The notes beneath the pieces were generated by a model. That model saw nothing but the letters and a program-made list of their open reading frames with translations, was not told the DNA's origin and did not search any database. Positions 34,906 to 48,125 of a stretch of DNA of 64,000 bases are shown piece by piece (the first letter of the stretch is position 1; the number at the start of each line of letters is the position of its first letter). The stretch lies in contig NC_045127.1 of the NCBI RefSeq assembly GCF_007655135.1, forward strand, positions 41,861,538 to 41,925,537, read 5' to 3'. A program made the position numbers and the translations under genes. This stretch comes from Punica granatum. Lineage: Eukaryota; Streptophyta; Magnoliopsida; Myrtales; Lythraceae.

Positions 34906-36734
34906 TTCATAAGCAACCCTACCATGGCAGCTCCTTTAGGGGCATTAATTTCATAGTTAGAGAAAAGCTTCTTCTAAACACATTGGTTCACTACAAATCT
35001 ACGACGGCTTAGCTCATGTTATTTTATTCTATTTATCAACTAAAGATAAAATTTAATTTGAAAAAAAGAAGAGAAAATTATCATATAATTAGAAACGGAA
35101 GAAAGGGTTTTCCACCGAAACTAATTCCGATGTTTGACTTTGATGAAGTGGTTCAGTCATGCATCCATTTGTGTTCCGCTCGTCGTTTGCCGACTTCGAG
35201 AAATCTTAAATCATTATTGTTATTATTTTTTTATAAAAAAAAAAGCAAATAAAAAATTCAAAAAATATATTTGCAAGAAAAAAAGAAAGGAGCGATCAAA
35301 GGGAAAAGGCCATGAAACTACCTCTGTGCCGGAGTCCACGGTCCAGGCGGGCAGACTTCTGAATCCACGTTCGTTAATACTTAAATTAATCATTCGACTC
35401 CACCGAAAAATAAAAAATAAAAACTAGTTAGTCATCCGCCGGTGATCTAAAAGTACACACACAGATATATATGTATATTTATGTATATATTCATCATTTT
35501 TCTAGTGATGTAGATTTTTTAGGATAAAAGACAAATTGTTCCCTTTCACATCTGGTTTATTGATTAGCTATGGTCACATATCGATATCGTGCCCGCATCA
35601 TCTAATCTAATGAACAACTTGAAGCTCTCGGATGGGACAAGGTCGATGCATGCTTCTCCACATCGAATGGGCATGTCGATGTATCGCATGGGAACATAGC
35701 GGAATCAACAAGCCATTTCATTTTGATATTTTGTAACTCAAAACCTCGACCTGGATTCTCTATAAATAATATTACTATGTTACATATTTTCTAGCATGAC
35801 TTTGAATAAATAATTAAACCAATTTGTTAATTTTTTAGGATAAGTTCGTCAGTTTGTATCTCCGAAAGATCATTTCTCATGTTTCACTTAACGGTAAGAA
35901 TCTGAGTTACACTCCCTCACACAACGTCATACATAGAAGTAGCGAAGAGGGTATTGAAAATTTGCCCTGACTATACATACCGCGGGCTTTGGCCGACACA
36001 AGAGCATGACATTGTACAAAAAGTTAAACAGCACAAGTGACCGATCAAAACTAAGGGACATCATAAGTACCATGTGTTTCCAAATAACGAGATGTTACTA
36101 TCAATTGGTGCATTTCACGTACGTAGTATTAAGCACTGACACATGTTTGAACATGCATGTATCATGTATGTTTTACTTATGGAGCAGAAAACGACTTTGA
36201 TGTTTCCAAATCCACGGGAGTAGTTATGCATGGAGAGTGAAGGATCAATCAAATAATTGAAAGCTTCACATGACCTTTGAAAGGGGGACCCCTAAAATTT
36301 ATTATTTACGAAACGCGAAAACCCAAGATGGTGACCCAAAACGGTTCCTTAACAAAAAGTTCGAGGTCGACTACCAATCAAGGGGCTCCACGTGACATGT
36401 GCCCACCATGTGACTGAGCCTCTCCTCTTTGCTGCGTGATTGGTCGATCAAAATCGGATACGAAAGAAAGTCCCAATAAAATTGCTAGAAACATATTAAT
36501 GTATCTATTATCGCATGGATAGTAGACCATAAATTCATATAGTAAAATATTTGTTTTCAGGTCGTATTAGTATGAAAAAGGACTATTTAAGATTTTATCC
36601 AAAATCTCATTTTGTTTTCGGGCTGCTCTATCCATATATGAATTTAAGATCATACAGACATAGTTTTCCAAAAATTGACATGATATAATAAACGGAAAGA
36701 AACGGGAAAAGAATGAAAATGAATGCTTCATGCT

Positions 36735-36970
36735 GCATTTGGTTTCAAAATAGAATTTTAAAATTAGATTTTGATTTTAAAAAAGAGTGGTATAAATGGT
36801 TATGTATGAGGCATACCCTTTGACTTTGTATAAGTTATTTTGTTTTGTTGTGGAAAAAAAGAGTGGTATAAATGGGTCCCACCATTTGACTTTGTACGAG
36901 TTATTTTGTTTTGTTGTTGGTAGAATTAAGTTAAAGTGTGATTTTAAAATTACATTTTGAAACCAAATAA
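36735..36970. mobile_element. TIR element (MITE) with internal tandem duplication
   Basis: The ends CATTTGGTTTCAAAATAGAA and the complement of TTACATTTTGAAACCAAATA form ~30-bp inverted repeats. Inside, a ~75-bp phrase (GAGTGGTATAAATGG ... TTTGACTTTGTA ... TTATTTTGTTTTGTTG) occurs twice in tandem. No target duplication is resolved. Confidence 0.6.
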
Positions 36971-39900
36971 GCCAAATCCGTGAAGATAAAAGAATTTAAA
37001 TTTTATATAAATTTGAGATGTTCTGAAAATTTGATGTAAATTTCATGTGTACTAAGGATATAAAAATTTTTTGGTGATCACCTGATATAAAAATAGATAG
37101 CGAGTCAACTCAATAGAATTGGTTTGGTAATTAAAAATCATGACTTTCTTGTACATATCCAAGTTAGAGTCACCCTTATTTATTAAAAATTTAGAGTCAC
37201 CTTATAAATCCTGCGGAAAAAATACTTTTAATTCTGGGATCTTACTGGGCTAATGTCAAGCATGGAGAAGGTAGATTTGGCCTCTCATGGTTGAATCTTG
37301 CACCCTTCTCCGAAAATTAGCCACGACAAGGCTATACCAATATTCTTCGTGCTGAGAGTTGCCCCTATTGACATCATACGCTCGGATCCAACAACATCAA
37401 AGTTCAGAATTTGTTTAAGAGGGTAGGGGCATCTCCTATTTCTCAAATCCAGTTTTAGTTTATTCTAGCTAGGCTCATCAAAAATCACCATTGCAGTTTT
37501 TATTTATACAAGAAATCGAGATTAATCGTAGACCCGGAATAAGAAAAACCATAAAATAAATCAGGGATTAGGATGATACGCAGATTTGGACATGGAGCCA
37601 AACCTAATGACCCATAGGGGGATCCACACTTGCCTAATTGGCAATAATTTGACTCGTAGGGTCAACTTTAAATGTCTCATTAGAAAGGGATGGTCACTTA
37701 GGCGATCGTAGAACTCCTCAATATAAATATTTTTCTTTTCGTGAAACTTTGAGACCAATCACGAGTGTTTCTAATTGGGCAATCAACAATAACGTGGAGA
37801 AAGAGAAGATTGCAAACAAATTATACGTTATTAATGCGGGCGATGGTGGAGCATAAGAAAGAGAGAAATCCTTAATCATCAATTATCGATTATAACATAT
37901 AAAAACTAGTAAGTAACAACAAAGGAAGCATCACATATATCTTATTTTAATACCCTCAACTCGTGATTGAATGTGATCCATTCTACTACTCAGCCATAGT
38001 GATCCTAACTAGTTATTCTATCAAAAAATGAAACAAACTTCTCAATTTTCGAATAAATCTTGAAAAATTAAAAAAAAAATCCGATGATGAATAATCTTAA
38101 AGAAAAGTCTCTAAATAAATTAATTTTTTTTTTCCATAAACGTCGAATAAATACATCAGCTCTACTAGCAAACCTGCACCGAACTTTATATAATTAGTAT
38201 AAAAGGTAACTAAGTAAAATGATAAAAGTTTTACTCGGAATTATTGGTGCACTTTGCGTTGCTTCAAAGAAAGAGAATGTGCCTAGATTTCCATAACGTA
38301 CGCAGTTTGTCGTAGACCGTAGTAGAAAATGGAAAAAATAGTCGGGCTTTTGACTTATCCTATAAAAAATGATTGATTTTTTTTTAAAAAAAGACGAATT
38401 TCAATGTCGACATGGAGGCAACTTCTTTGACACGTTCACATGAAAACTGGAATATCAAATCATATAGATCTAATATAATTCATAATACAGATCTTAGCAA
38501 ACATTCATGTCCTCCTTAACCTCATCATCTTCTCCATGTTCTACTATTGTAATGGAGTTCATGATATCCTTGACTCGATTAGCGAACATATACTTTTTTC
38601 ATGAATTACCTTTTTTTTCTGCATTTTTCTCATTGTGATTTTAATATATATATATATATATATTATAATTTATATATATAAGCGTTACAGTTTGTCAACT
38701 TTCACCGACTTGTTCATCTTGCAATGTGCTCTAACTACCCATAAGGTCACTCTTCTCTTTTCCGATTGAACCCTTGGGTGGTATATCGGCATCTCAGTTA
38801 ATCCGCGTCTATGTATGAGTTAAAGAGTCAAAACAGCTCATTTATGCGAATCTAATCTCTGAAAGTTAAAACTTCAGTGTCTTTCGGTATACCCATTATA
38901 CTTACTCATGTAAGATTTACATGCAGGGATGAATCATAAGCCCAAATTTCTCGATATTTGAGAAATTTTAATATTCTCTCGTGGTTTTTTTTTCCCCTTG
39001 AAATGGTACATATTTTTCTCTTAATATATATGAGTTCAATTCATTACTTGCTTCGTTCCTCTCTCCAAATCTTGAGTCTCTTACTAGATTTTGGTTGTTC
39101 ATAGCCAGAATTGGCTTTGCAAACAGTTTTGCTCGTTCAATAGAAAGAGATTGGGGTTGGGATTTTGATTTTTAACAAAATATTTCCTTTATTTCGTTTT
39201 CTTTTATCGGTATGTAAGGCTTTTACGAAGCGATAAGTAAGCCCAACATAGAAGTTGACATAATATAAAAAGTGGTGGAAAGCCCATTGGGCTTAGGCCC
39301 TTTATCTTACCGAGGTAATTGAATTTGAGAGTTGGTGGGACTCCTATAAATTAGATTCGTAAATCCGCGAATATACAAATCATGCAAGTTGAGGTGTCAA
39401 AATTATACATATACCACATTTGTAACTATTTCTAGATAAGATAATAAGCTAAATTTCAAGTTCATATGTATTAAAGACACTCCAAAGCAAAACTTCAATC
39501 GTCGCCAAATAATCATGAAACATTGTGCACTATTATTGCAAATCAATAAATTACAAAATCATGCCAATTAAGAGAATTTAATAACAATGCGTCTGACATA
39601 ATCTAGGAGTGTGTAATGTTAGGAGAAAGTCTTTTGCTCACTGAACAAGATGATCTAAGTGTTACCTGAAAATAACTGCACCACATATGCATAGTAAATT
39701 ACTTTAATTTGTAATAAATAACCTCAATATCATAGTCATAAAAGTTTTCTCGAGTCCTCTAAGTTAAGAATTATTTAGATTTCAAACAATATGTTACATA
39801 CAAATGAAATAAAAATTTCGCACATTTTGTACTAAATTCACAGGCCTTTCTATGTAAACGAAAAAGAAATTCGCAAATTTGAAAGAGTTTTTCTTATTAA

Positions 39901-40048
39901 CATTTTAGTAAGTCACTTGATTATACCATATTCTAAATTTATAATTGGTCGTATCAATTTCCGTGTAAATCTGTATATCATCCTGTGATTTTGGCACTCC
40001 ATGACAATATGAACAAATTGTCTTCCTTTGCCAATTGAGAGATATGCT

Positions 40049-40420
40049 TGTTAAGGATATTAATTCCACATGAAAAAGATGAATTAATATTCATTGATTT
40101 ATATGAGACATGGATACCAACACTTATCAGTTCGAGTTTTTGAGTTGAAGATGGGCCCAAATCACTTATAACCCCAATGAAAATTCGATATAGTATCATA
40201 GCTTAGGTTGCGCGTATGCATACCAACACCCACACCAACCCTAATATGTCCGAGAGCAGCCAAAAGAGCGTCTCGTGTTAGTCCCCTCTTAACCTCACTC
40301 AAGCATGGAAAATGAGCCCGGTTCGAGGTTAGTTGTTGAGGGCGGGTAAGGGCGGAAGTTGATGGTGTTAATCGCACATAAAAAAGATGAATCAATATCT
40401 AAGCCCATGGAAATTCAATA
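40049..40420 (+). mobile_element. TRIM element, diverged copy, plus orientation
   Basis: The 5' LTR (40049-40190) starts TGTTAAGGATATTAATTCC and is followed by a decayed tRNA-Met primer site TAGTATCATAGC (40191-40202, two mismatches). The internal region resembles, in reverse complement, that of the TRIM array at 52490-53368 (shared motifs for the TRIM sense strand: GGGCTCATTTTCC, GGGGACTAACACGAG). The 3' LTR (40366-40420) keeps both ends but has lost its middle. It is about 370 bp with no coding sequence. Confidence 0.7.
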
Positions 40421-42247
40421 ACGCCACGCTAGTATTGGAGGATCTTTAGCCAAGGTATCAGTATGTATCACCTGTGTAATATATCATATTATGAGTTTTA
40501 ATATAATACATCACTGTATGCTAGCTTTGGATTCTGTCTAACTTTCACCCCAAATCTACTACACAGTAGTCATTCGACTAATTGAGATTTATTGGACTTT
40601 CGAATACCAGATTACATATTGAAATTTCATATTTGTCACGTGTGAAATTTTATTAGAATTTTCTCGGTAAATATTGAATCTTAAATAAGTAGATTACATC
40701 TCAGGTTTTATGCAAGGTGGACATTAAAATTAAATCTCAATATGAACCTCGCCCGCAAGGAAACCATCTCTATCTTAAAATTTTACTTTCCTATATTTCA
40801 AAATTTTGGTCACCTGCTTCTTGAAAATTACACTTATGACGGAAAAAGTTATTTCACGTGCCGAAATTGGTTTCACGTGGAACTGCTTATGCATGGAAAA
40901 GGCCAAAAATGTCTTAAAAGAAATAGAAAAACACAAGGATATTCAGGACATGGAACATTCTAGATCACTTTTTTTTTATTTTTTTAATTTCCTGGATGGT
41001 ATCTGCTCGTGGAAAAAAAATGTATCGGAAAAAACTTAAATGAAAGCTAAAATCACGACGTATTATGCATGCATCCCAATAGATAATACCCTTATTGAAA
41101 AGAGGGGTGTGATTCATCTGCCAATTTAGATATTTCATATTTGATTTCCATCGGTATTAAAGTCTTTATTTCGTTGTACTAAAAAGAATCCATCAATCTC
41201 CTTTAACCAAAAAAAAAAAACTATCTATCTCCGGTCATAATTCAATTGGTTGACAGGTTTATCCCGACTCTCTATATTCTTAATAGTATTGGTCCAATCT
41301 ATATCTATATTTATATTCATATCTATTTCTATATCTATATTAGGTTAAAAGAGAGTTTCAATGGCGAACTCTCCTCCCTTTCAGAGATAAGAAAGAGAAA
41401 ATTGTAAGAGGAAAAGTTTTGCAATTGGAATTCTTTACCTCATTAAAGTATTATTTTATTAAACTTAAATACTTTAACATATGGCGATATTTACTGCAAC
41501 AAATCCAATCAAAACACTTATATTTTCTATTTTCTAGATTTTTGAGATGTAAAAAGGATTTTATCTTTTCATTTTGTTTATTTTATCTTTTCATTTTGTT
41601 TTTCTATATATCAATATAGTATACGTATACTCTCAAATTTTCAATCAAACAGCTAAACTGGGTATTAATTCAGATAAAAGGGACATCCTATTTCTTCTAC
41701 ATATATGTAAGAGGTTTTGTCATTAGAAGGCATACAAAATAACGATAAATAAGATGTATCGTATTTTGAAGTGTATTTATTTTACAAAGATTAAACGAAT
41801 TAGCCTTTTGAAGTCTATTATCCTAATTTTGGATTGATGAATATGCCCTTTTTATTAGTAACTTCTTGTATCGGTGATTATCTTTTATGACTCTTTCATT
41901 TTGTTGGATTTTATGATTTTTTTTTCATTGTTGGCATTATTTGATAAATCCTAAATAGGTAAGATAAGATTTGCATAAAGTCAATTTGCACATGCATTGA
42001 TAAATAATATATTTTGTCATCTAACAATTACAATATGAAATCAATTAATTAATTTATTATAATTTAATCGATTTTTTAGAAATTAGAGCACATCATAATT
42101 ACATTTTTATTTTTTTAGGTGCACACCACCTATCAAGAAGTCCAATGAGCCCGACAATTTATTATTGAGTAGGATCAGCCCACTGAGAAGTAAATTCTTC
42201 AAATCATGAATTTTTTTCATTCACATGACCAAAACTCAAGACCTTAC

Positions 42248-42617
42248 TTACAGTCTATTTGGAATCTCCAAAAATGCAAGAATTCAATTGAATTCGGTTG
42301 TTTGGTATCAAAATGATGCAGGATTGATTTTAAAAACACAAAATTTATCTTGGTTTCAAATCGGGCTAATATCAATAAGATTTAGTCAGAATTCAATTTA
42401 TTTGAAATTAACCACCTTAATTTAAAATTTCAAAATTCTTTTATAAATATAATTGCTTTCTTTTAAATGCATTCCAAACAAGATTATTAAATTCATTTTA
42501 GATTAATTCTTTAATTTTCCAAACAATGTAATTCTTTTACTATTGAATTCAATTGAACCGGATCGAATTGAAATGAAATGTACAGAAATAATTTCTTACG
42601 AGAATTGATTCCAAACA
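42248..42617. mobile_element. Possible degenerate TIR element
   Basis: TATTTGGAATCTCC at the left and GATTCCAAACATG at the right are weakly inverted, and CAATTGAATTC-type phrases recur in both halves. The evidence is weak. Confidence 0.3.
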
Positions 42618-42930
42618 TGGTGTTAAAAAGAATAAGTATGAAAGCACTTAAATTAATTCACGTTGATTGTAATTTATATTTTTTTAAATAACAAAAGCGA
42701 AAAAGAAATCCGCGATAACGGGCCGGTGGTTAGCCTAGTAGTTTTGATTTGATAGCCGAGATTATTTATGCCGCAAGCACTACGTCCACATAATCGTAAA
42801 CCTTTATGTGGCTCAAACTTAATCCGCACCATCACTCACTACCAACTCCAGACTAGACTGCCTTCTATGGCATCTTCTGCTCAACGAACGCAACGCCCAA
42901 CCTGACCGGCAATAGCAGGTAGCCCTCCAC

Positions 42931-43779
42931 CCATTACCTGCTTACCCCGTCACCTTCTTCCTCGCTCTCTTCTCTTTCTCTCTAATTAGTAACTGAAATC
43001 CCCGACAAGCCCTTCCTCCTCGCTGCCCTGTGCTGTGTGCTCTCCACACGTCTTTCTTCTCTCTTTGGCTCTTGGATTTTCCGGCGCCTCTACGCCGCCC
43101 CCAGAAGATCTTCAAGGTCGACATTCATCGAAATCTCTCATCCTTTTCTATCTAATTTCCGGGTTGATTTCCTAGGGTTTCCTTTGACGGATTGATCATC
43201 GAACGCTTCAGTGATATGTGTTTTCCCTTGTCGGTGTTTGGGTGTAATCATAATTTGCTTAATTCCTCGTCGTCATTAGCTCATGGAGCGTTGATCGCTT
43301 TTTTGTGCGTCGTTTGAATTCAAAGAAGCTTTTGGTGTTGAAGGGTTGGTGAAACTGTGTAACTTCGTGAGCTCCGCTCGATGATTTGATGCGTCTCGTG
43401 TTGGAGATAGGAGAAATTTGTCTGCAATTTTATGGAATGTTATGTTTTACGAATGGTGGGTTTTTCGCGTGGCAATGCCTCCGGTGTTGGCAACGTTGGG
43501 TCCATTCTCTGAAAGCTATTCAGATTTGATATTGGTTTCGCTCGGTGCTTGAATAATTGTCTGATTAACTATTCTTGAGGCGATTGATTGACTTAGTAGC
43601 TTTAGCTGACAAAACCATCACATTGCAACCTGAGTTATTGCAATTGATTAGGCCTCTTGAGCCTTTCCTATTAGGTTTTTGTTAGACCTTATTAATTGAT
43701 CAGAATTTACGCAGATTTATTTGCATACTGAAATTGAATACTATCTTTCTCACAGGCAAGATTTTCCGAGAAGCGAAGG
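42931..43779 (+). promoter_or_regulatory. Promoter, leader and probable 5' UTR intron of the gene at 43780
   Basis: CT-rich sequence at about 42940-43110 resembles a plant leader. T-rich intron-like DNA follows and ends at the acceptor TTTCTCACAG (43746-43755), 24 bp before the ATG. The donor cannot be fixed. Confidence 0.45.
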
Positions 43780-45083
43780 ATGGATTTTTTTGTCAAGGGA
43801 GTTAATGATGATGCTGATTGTCCTTTTGATGAGAAGGCCATACAAAGATGCCCATTTTTGAGGAACATCAACAAGCCTACATGCTTTTCCTTCTCATCCA
43901 TGAGTTTCTCTGCCCCTGTGAGTTGTATATCTTCTGTAGTTGCATTAATAATGACATGATCTCTGATTGATTTGATAATATCTATTGAAAGCCGTTACTT
44001 AAAAGTCTGCTCTCTGGTTGCTCAGGTTCGTGGAGCCAAAGGTCCTATATTTGAGGATGGTCCGAATTTTGACACGGCTTTTAAGCTCTTTCATGGGAAG
44101 GATGGGGTCGTTCCACTTGCAGAGCGTCCTCAATTCCATACTAGCAAGCTTGATCCTGAGCCTGTTCCCCAATTTAACCCCCTAGCATCAAAAGCTGCAA
44201 CTATCAGTTTATCTGCATTTGGACCAGGAGGGCCGTTCAGCTTTGGCCCCTTTTCGGACAAATGGAAAAAGCAGAAGAAGAAGTCAGGATCATCATCTGA
44301 CAAGAGAGAAACATCTTCTGAGGTAAGCATCCTGTGTTCCTAGCGTAGATTTATGTTACTACATTCAGGGATGGGAAGTTGGTAATCTAAACTGTGAAGA
44401 AATTCCATACCGATCAGAAGCTTATTTATGCTGCATTCTCTCAGAATGGAAAGTCGTCAAATCATGAGGCCCTAGGAAATGAGTGGTTGCAGACAGGGAA
44501 TTGCCCAATTGCCAAGTCATACAGGGCTGTCAGCGGTGTCCTCCCTCTGGTTGCAAAGGCCCTTCAACCGCCCACTGGGATGAAGCTCAGGTGCCCACCA
44601 GCAGTAGTAGCTGCCCGGGCTGCCCTGGCCCGAACAGCATTTGTGAAGACCTTACGCCCTCAGCCCTTACCTTCGAAGATGCTCGTGATTGCACTTTTAG
44701 GAATGGCTGCTAATGTTCCTTTAGGCGTGTGGAGAGAACACACCCGGAAGTTCTCCTTGTCGTGGTTTGCAGCAGTTCATGCAGCTGTTCCCTTCATTGC
44801 GATGCTCCGGAAATCGGTTGTGATGCCCAAGACAGCCATGGCTTTGACAATAGGAGCCTCGATCTTGGGCCAAATGATCGGGTCCAGGGCCGAGCGGCTT
44901 CGGCTCAAAGCATCCAAGGAGAGGGCGCTGGTGCAAACACTAGTTGCTGCGGATGGGACCTCGCGATGTGGGCCTGGACAGGCTGATGTTAGAGGGAGTC
45001 AATTTGCAGCAGAAGGAATAGCAAGGAGTTCATTCCAGGTCGAAGCCGGTGGTCCTGCTCCATCTTCCAGTTTATGCTGTTAA
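43780..45083 (+). CDS. Conserved plant protein of unknown function with hydrophobic C-terminal segments
   Basis: Three coding exons, 43780-43917, 44026-44322 and 44445-45083, join in phase 0 to 357 residues. The N-terminus MDFFVKGVNDDADCPFDEK and following CPFLRNIN, then GPIFEDGPNFDTAFKLFHGK and GVVPLAER, look strongly constrained. A Ser/Lys-rich linker (about residues 115-145) follows. The C-terminal half has hydrophobic segments near residues 224-241 (MLVIALLGMAANVPLGVW), 248-267 and 275-291, consistent with a membrane protein, and a polar tail ending SSSLCC. It resembles Arabidopsis proteins annotated only as uncharacterised conserved proteins (I recall UCP012943, not verified here). No enzyme motif is seen and the function is unknown. 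Splice sites are canonical and no breaks are visible. It is convergent with the ZFWD gene. Confidence 0.8.
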
Positions 45084-45860
45084 GAGTATAGAGGAAGCGA
45101 AATTTGGCCTTGGCCTCGGTCTTTATATGTTCGAATAAATAATTGCAGGATTCAACGATCTTGAATCGTGTTTGATTCAATTAAGCATTAAGGTTCTATC
45201 AGTATAAAATTATCTTGTTTCGCCTAGTGATAAGTTGCATTTCGTTCATACTATTTCAGAGAGAGGTTTGTCTTTTTAACTGTCCCACTAGAACCTTGTC
45301 CAATCTCTGCGTTAAAGCTATAGTGTCCAAGCGAAAAACTATTATTTTCGGATCTACCTTCTTGTCATAAGTGCAAGTATTATATGTAATAACTCTCCAG
45401 CAAGCAAATTGTCATGAGCATTTGTATGTTAATTACCCATCTACTGATGTTGCCATTCGATGAATCTTAATTGGATCGTATTCGCCGGTCCACAAGAATT
45501 AAGTTCATCTGTGTAGATGGTCAAACAGCGCAGATTTGCGTTTATACCATTGAATATAGCTACCATAACCCAACAATGGACTCGCAAAGACAAAATTAGA
45601 GAGAAGATAGTGCAAAGAATAGCAGAATTACTTCATTTCAGAAATATCGATGTGCATTTACACAACACATTTTGCTTACAGGGCGACCTATCTGGGTCAA
45701 TAGAAAATACATCACATATTTCTACCCAAAAAAAAAAAATCACATATCATCTTATCTGAGGCCTAAGTTCCCCAGACAGTGGTAAAAGAATTATCGACCA
45801 GCTGGTCTGTCCAGATCTGAACAAAAAAATAAGACCGGACAATTGACGATGTTTAAAGGA
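45084..45860. other. Convergent intergenic spacer with 3' UTRs
   Basis: AT-rich DNA lies between two stop codons of facing genes (about 780 bp). It includes an A run near 45728-45739. No gene is supported. Confidence 0.6.
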
Positions 45861-48125
45861 TCATAACAGGGCTTGCTTCGACTCTCCCGACCACTTCCAC
45901 ACACTCAACGTGCCAGCTCCATCACCAGTAAAGAAGAGGCCATGGGTAGGAGCAACTTGCAGGACTAGAACTTCACGCCGTGAATATATCTTGCCCCTCT
46001 CAACAAACCTATTAATTGCAAGAAAACATATGGAAAGTAAATGATCAGTTACCTTCAGTTATTGGAACAGAGCTGAAGGAAAGCATATGAATGGAAGCAA
46101 TCAAGATGCTGATAATGAGATAAAATAGTTGACTTACGTCGGAAGCTCATAGAGGTGCACAGTGTCATCGTTGCAAGCGCAAAGTAGGATGGGTTTTCCT
46201 TCCATGTCATGCATCCCTTTGAGTGCAAGAACTCCCTGTCATCACCAAGCAAACAGAGACACAAGTCGTTTTATATTTGATATCAACTGACTAGAGATCC
46301 TTAATATGTTCCACGGGACAAAAGGAATAGCAGTGAAGGCAAGCGGACATACATGATCCTCATTTTGAGTGTATATAACTTCTATTTCCCCCGCTCCAGT
46401 TGAAGCTGAAGCCCAGACCTTGATCGTTTGGTCCAACGAGCAAGACAGCAGGTAGTTGTCCCAGCAGAGGACAGACATCACAACATCTGTATGCCCTTAG
46501 AGTGTCGTGATGCACTCTAAATTTTGAATGTCCCAAACCTGAAACAGGAACAGATTGAAGGGGATTTGATCAACCATATATCAGGTAGATGAAGAAAATC
46601 AATCTATCAGCAGGTCAAATCACACAAGCATCACTCAAGCGACAGCCAAAGAAAATCGAAATCCACAAAGAGATTCGGTGGCAGTTAGTCCGCGCTTACC
46701 CTTATAGTGTGGTCCGCTGAGCCCGAGTACAGCCGATTGGCCCCAATAACCAATGAAACCACTGCACGGGTGTGGCCTCTTAAGGTTGCAACCAGCTGCG
46801 GAGGCCTTGTCAGTGAAGTGCCTCTCCAGACCAGAATATCACCATTCTGAGATCAAAACAGGCAAATGCAGAAGTTAATAACAGCGGTGCACAACATCCG
46901 TGTTACCATGCCAATGCATGAAGGCAATCAAAGGATACAATATCCAAAGAGCGATGATAGCCTTCAAAACAAAATCAGAATCGCATAGCAATTCAATCAT
47001 AGCAGGTTATTAATGTGAAGTTTAAGTTCCAAGTAAGCACGCTGTTCTACACCAAGAACCTCAAACAAAGTCTCAAAAGTATCAAATAGCTAAGCAATCA
47101 ACAAATCACTAAGGCTGGTATATCGACATGAGAAAATGCAATGAATTAATCATCCCGGTTAAAAACAAAAGACCACAAGCAGTGCAGCTATGGCCGTTTC
47201 AGGCAATATGATACAAAAGCACCGACCAATTACCTCACACCCAGCAAAGAGCAGGTTGTTGTCGACGGCCATTGAATAAACAAGCCCCGATAACACTTGA
47301 AGATCAAAGGCAGCACCGTTCTGGATATTCCAAGCCTGGAAGATTATGAAAGCCTATTAGTCATAGGAAAAGCATAACCATCGTAGGATATAGCAGCACC
47401 GAAAGTCCAACTATGTACAGGCTCAAGTAGTATCTCACTCTCTCACCTTAATGACATTCGGCAAGCCGGCGAACACCCACGGACCTTCAGCAATTAAAGA
47501 GCCAACTTCGCTGCCCACATTGACCATGTCAGAACACGGCCCAGTGTGGCAGTCCCAAATTCTCACAGTTCCATCTTTGCTGCCGGTGTACAGCTTATCT
47601 GATCCTGACGGAAACCCAATTCCGGCAATTCCCTGGAATGAATGGAACATATACAAGAACGGTGAGAAGAAACACATGAACGGTAGCGATGAGTAAATTA
47701 CGCTAGCTAGATGTTCTGTTCCAAAAAACCAGTCAGTCAAACAAAAACAAACAATAAGATACCTTCTCATGGCCTTCGAGCTTTGCAAGCAAGCCGAGAT
47801 CTTCACCACGGGACCACGAATGCCGGAAGCGGCACTTATCACCGTTCACACAGGCGCCAGAAGCCCACCCCTGACAGAGTCGGTCCTCGGCCTTGAACCC
47901 ATCTTTCCCTTTTAGAAGCTCGCACGCCCCTCTGCTCTTCGGAAGGGTGGAAGCGGAAGGCTTCTTCGCTTCACGATGACAGGCATTGTTCTGTTGCGAG
48001 GAGGGCGACTCCTCCGCGTGCAGGAACCTATATGGGTTCCTGGTACATCTCCCCGCCAACCAATAGGAGCAGACCTTGCCGCCAATCTCGAGCCTTCCGT
48101 GTCTGCCCCGATGAGTGAGCATCAT
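45861..48125 (-). pseudogene. ZFWD-type CCCH zinc-finger/WD40 gene, probably decaying
   Basis: Seven exons on the minus strand, 47763-48125, 47447-47632, 47234-47335, 46700-46846, 46353-46538, 46138-46235 and 45861-46008, form a 410-codon frame. The order matches plant ZFWD proteins: CCCH finger 1 (residues 19-36), CCCH finger 2 (84-102, C-x7-C-x5-C-x3-H intact), then WD40 repeats (LYTGSKDGTVRIWD, LYSGSADHTIRVWD, LLSCSLDQTIKVWA, FFTGDGAGTLSVWKW) forming a propeller. Two defects are visible. Finger 1 has Tyr32 where the third zinc-binding Cys should be (codon TAT at 48030-48032). An in-frame TAA sits at 46497-46499 (codon 280), cutting off the last third of the propeller. All splice sites remain GT/AG. 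ZFWD proteins are presumed nuclear RNA-associated factors. Recent pseudogenisation is likeliest; a sequencing error at one base could explain the stop but not the Cys loss. Confidence 0.8.

Larger units (their letters stand above)
30269..42930. other. Long AT-rich intergenic region with small mobile elements
   Basis: About 12.6 kb with no ORF that resembles a gene; the longest (32412-32825, 137 codons) is AT-driven and matches no family I know. Microsatellites include TTTTC repeats at 30801-30826, TA tracts at 34413-34430 and 38644-38662, and a TATATC-type repeat at 41298-41341. Recognisable elements within it are listed separately. Other parts (35.4-36.7 kb, 37.0-40.0 kb, 40.5-42.2 kb) show nothing I can support. 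Confidence 0.6.
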
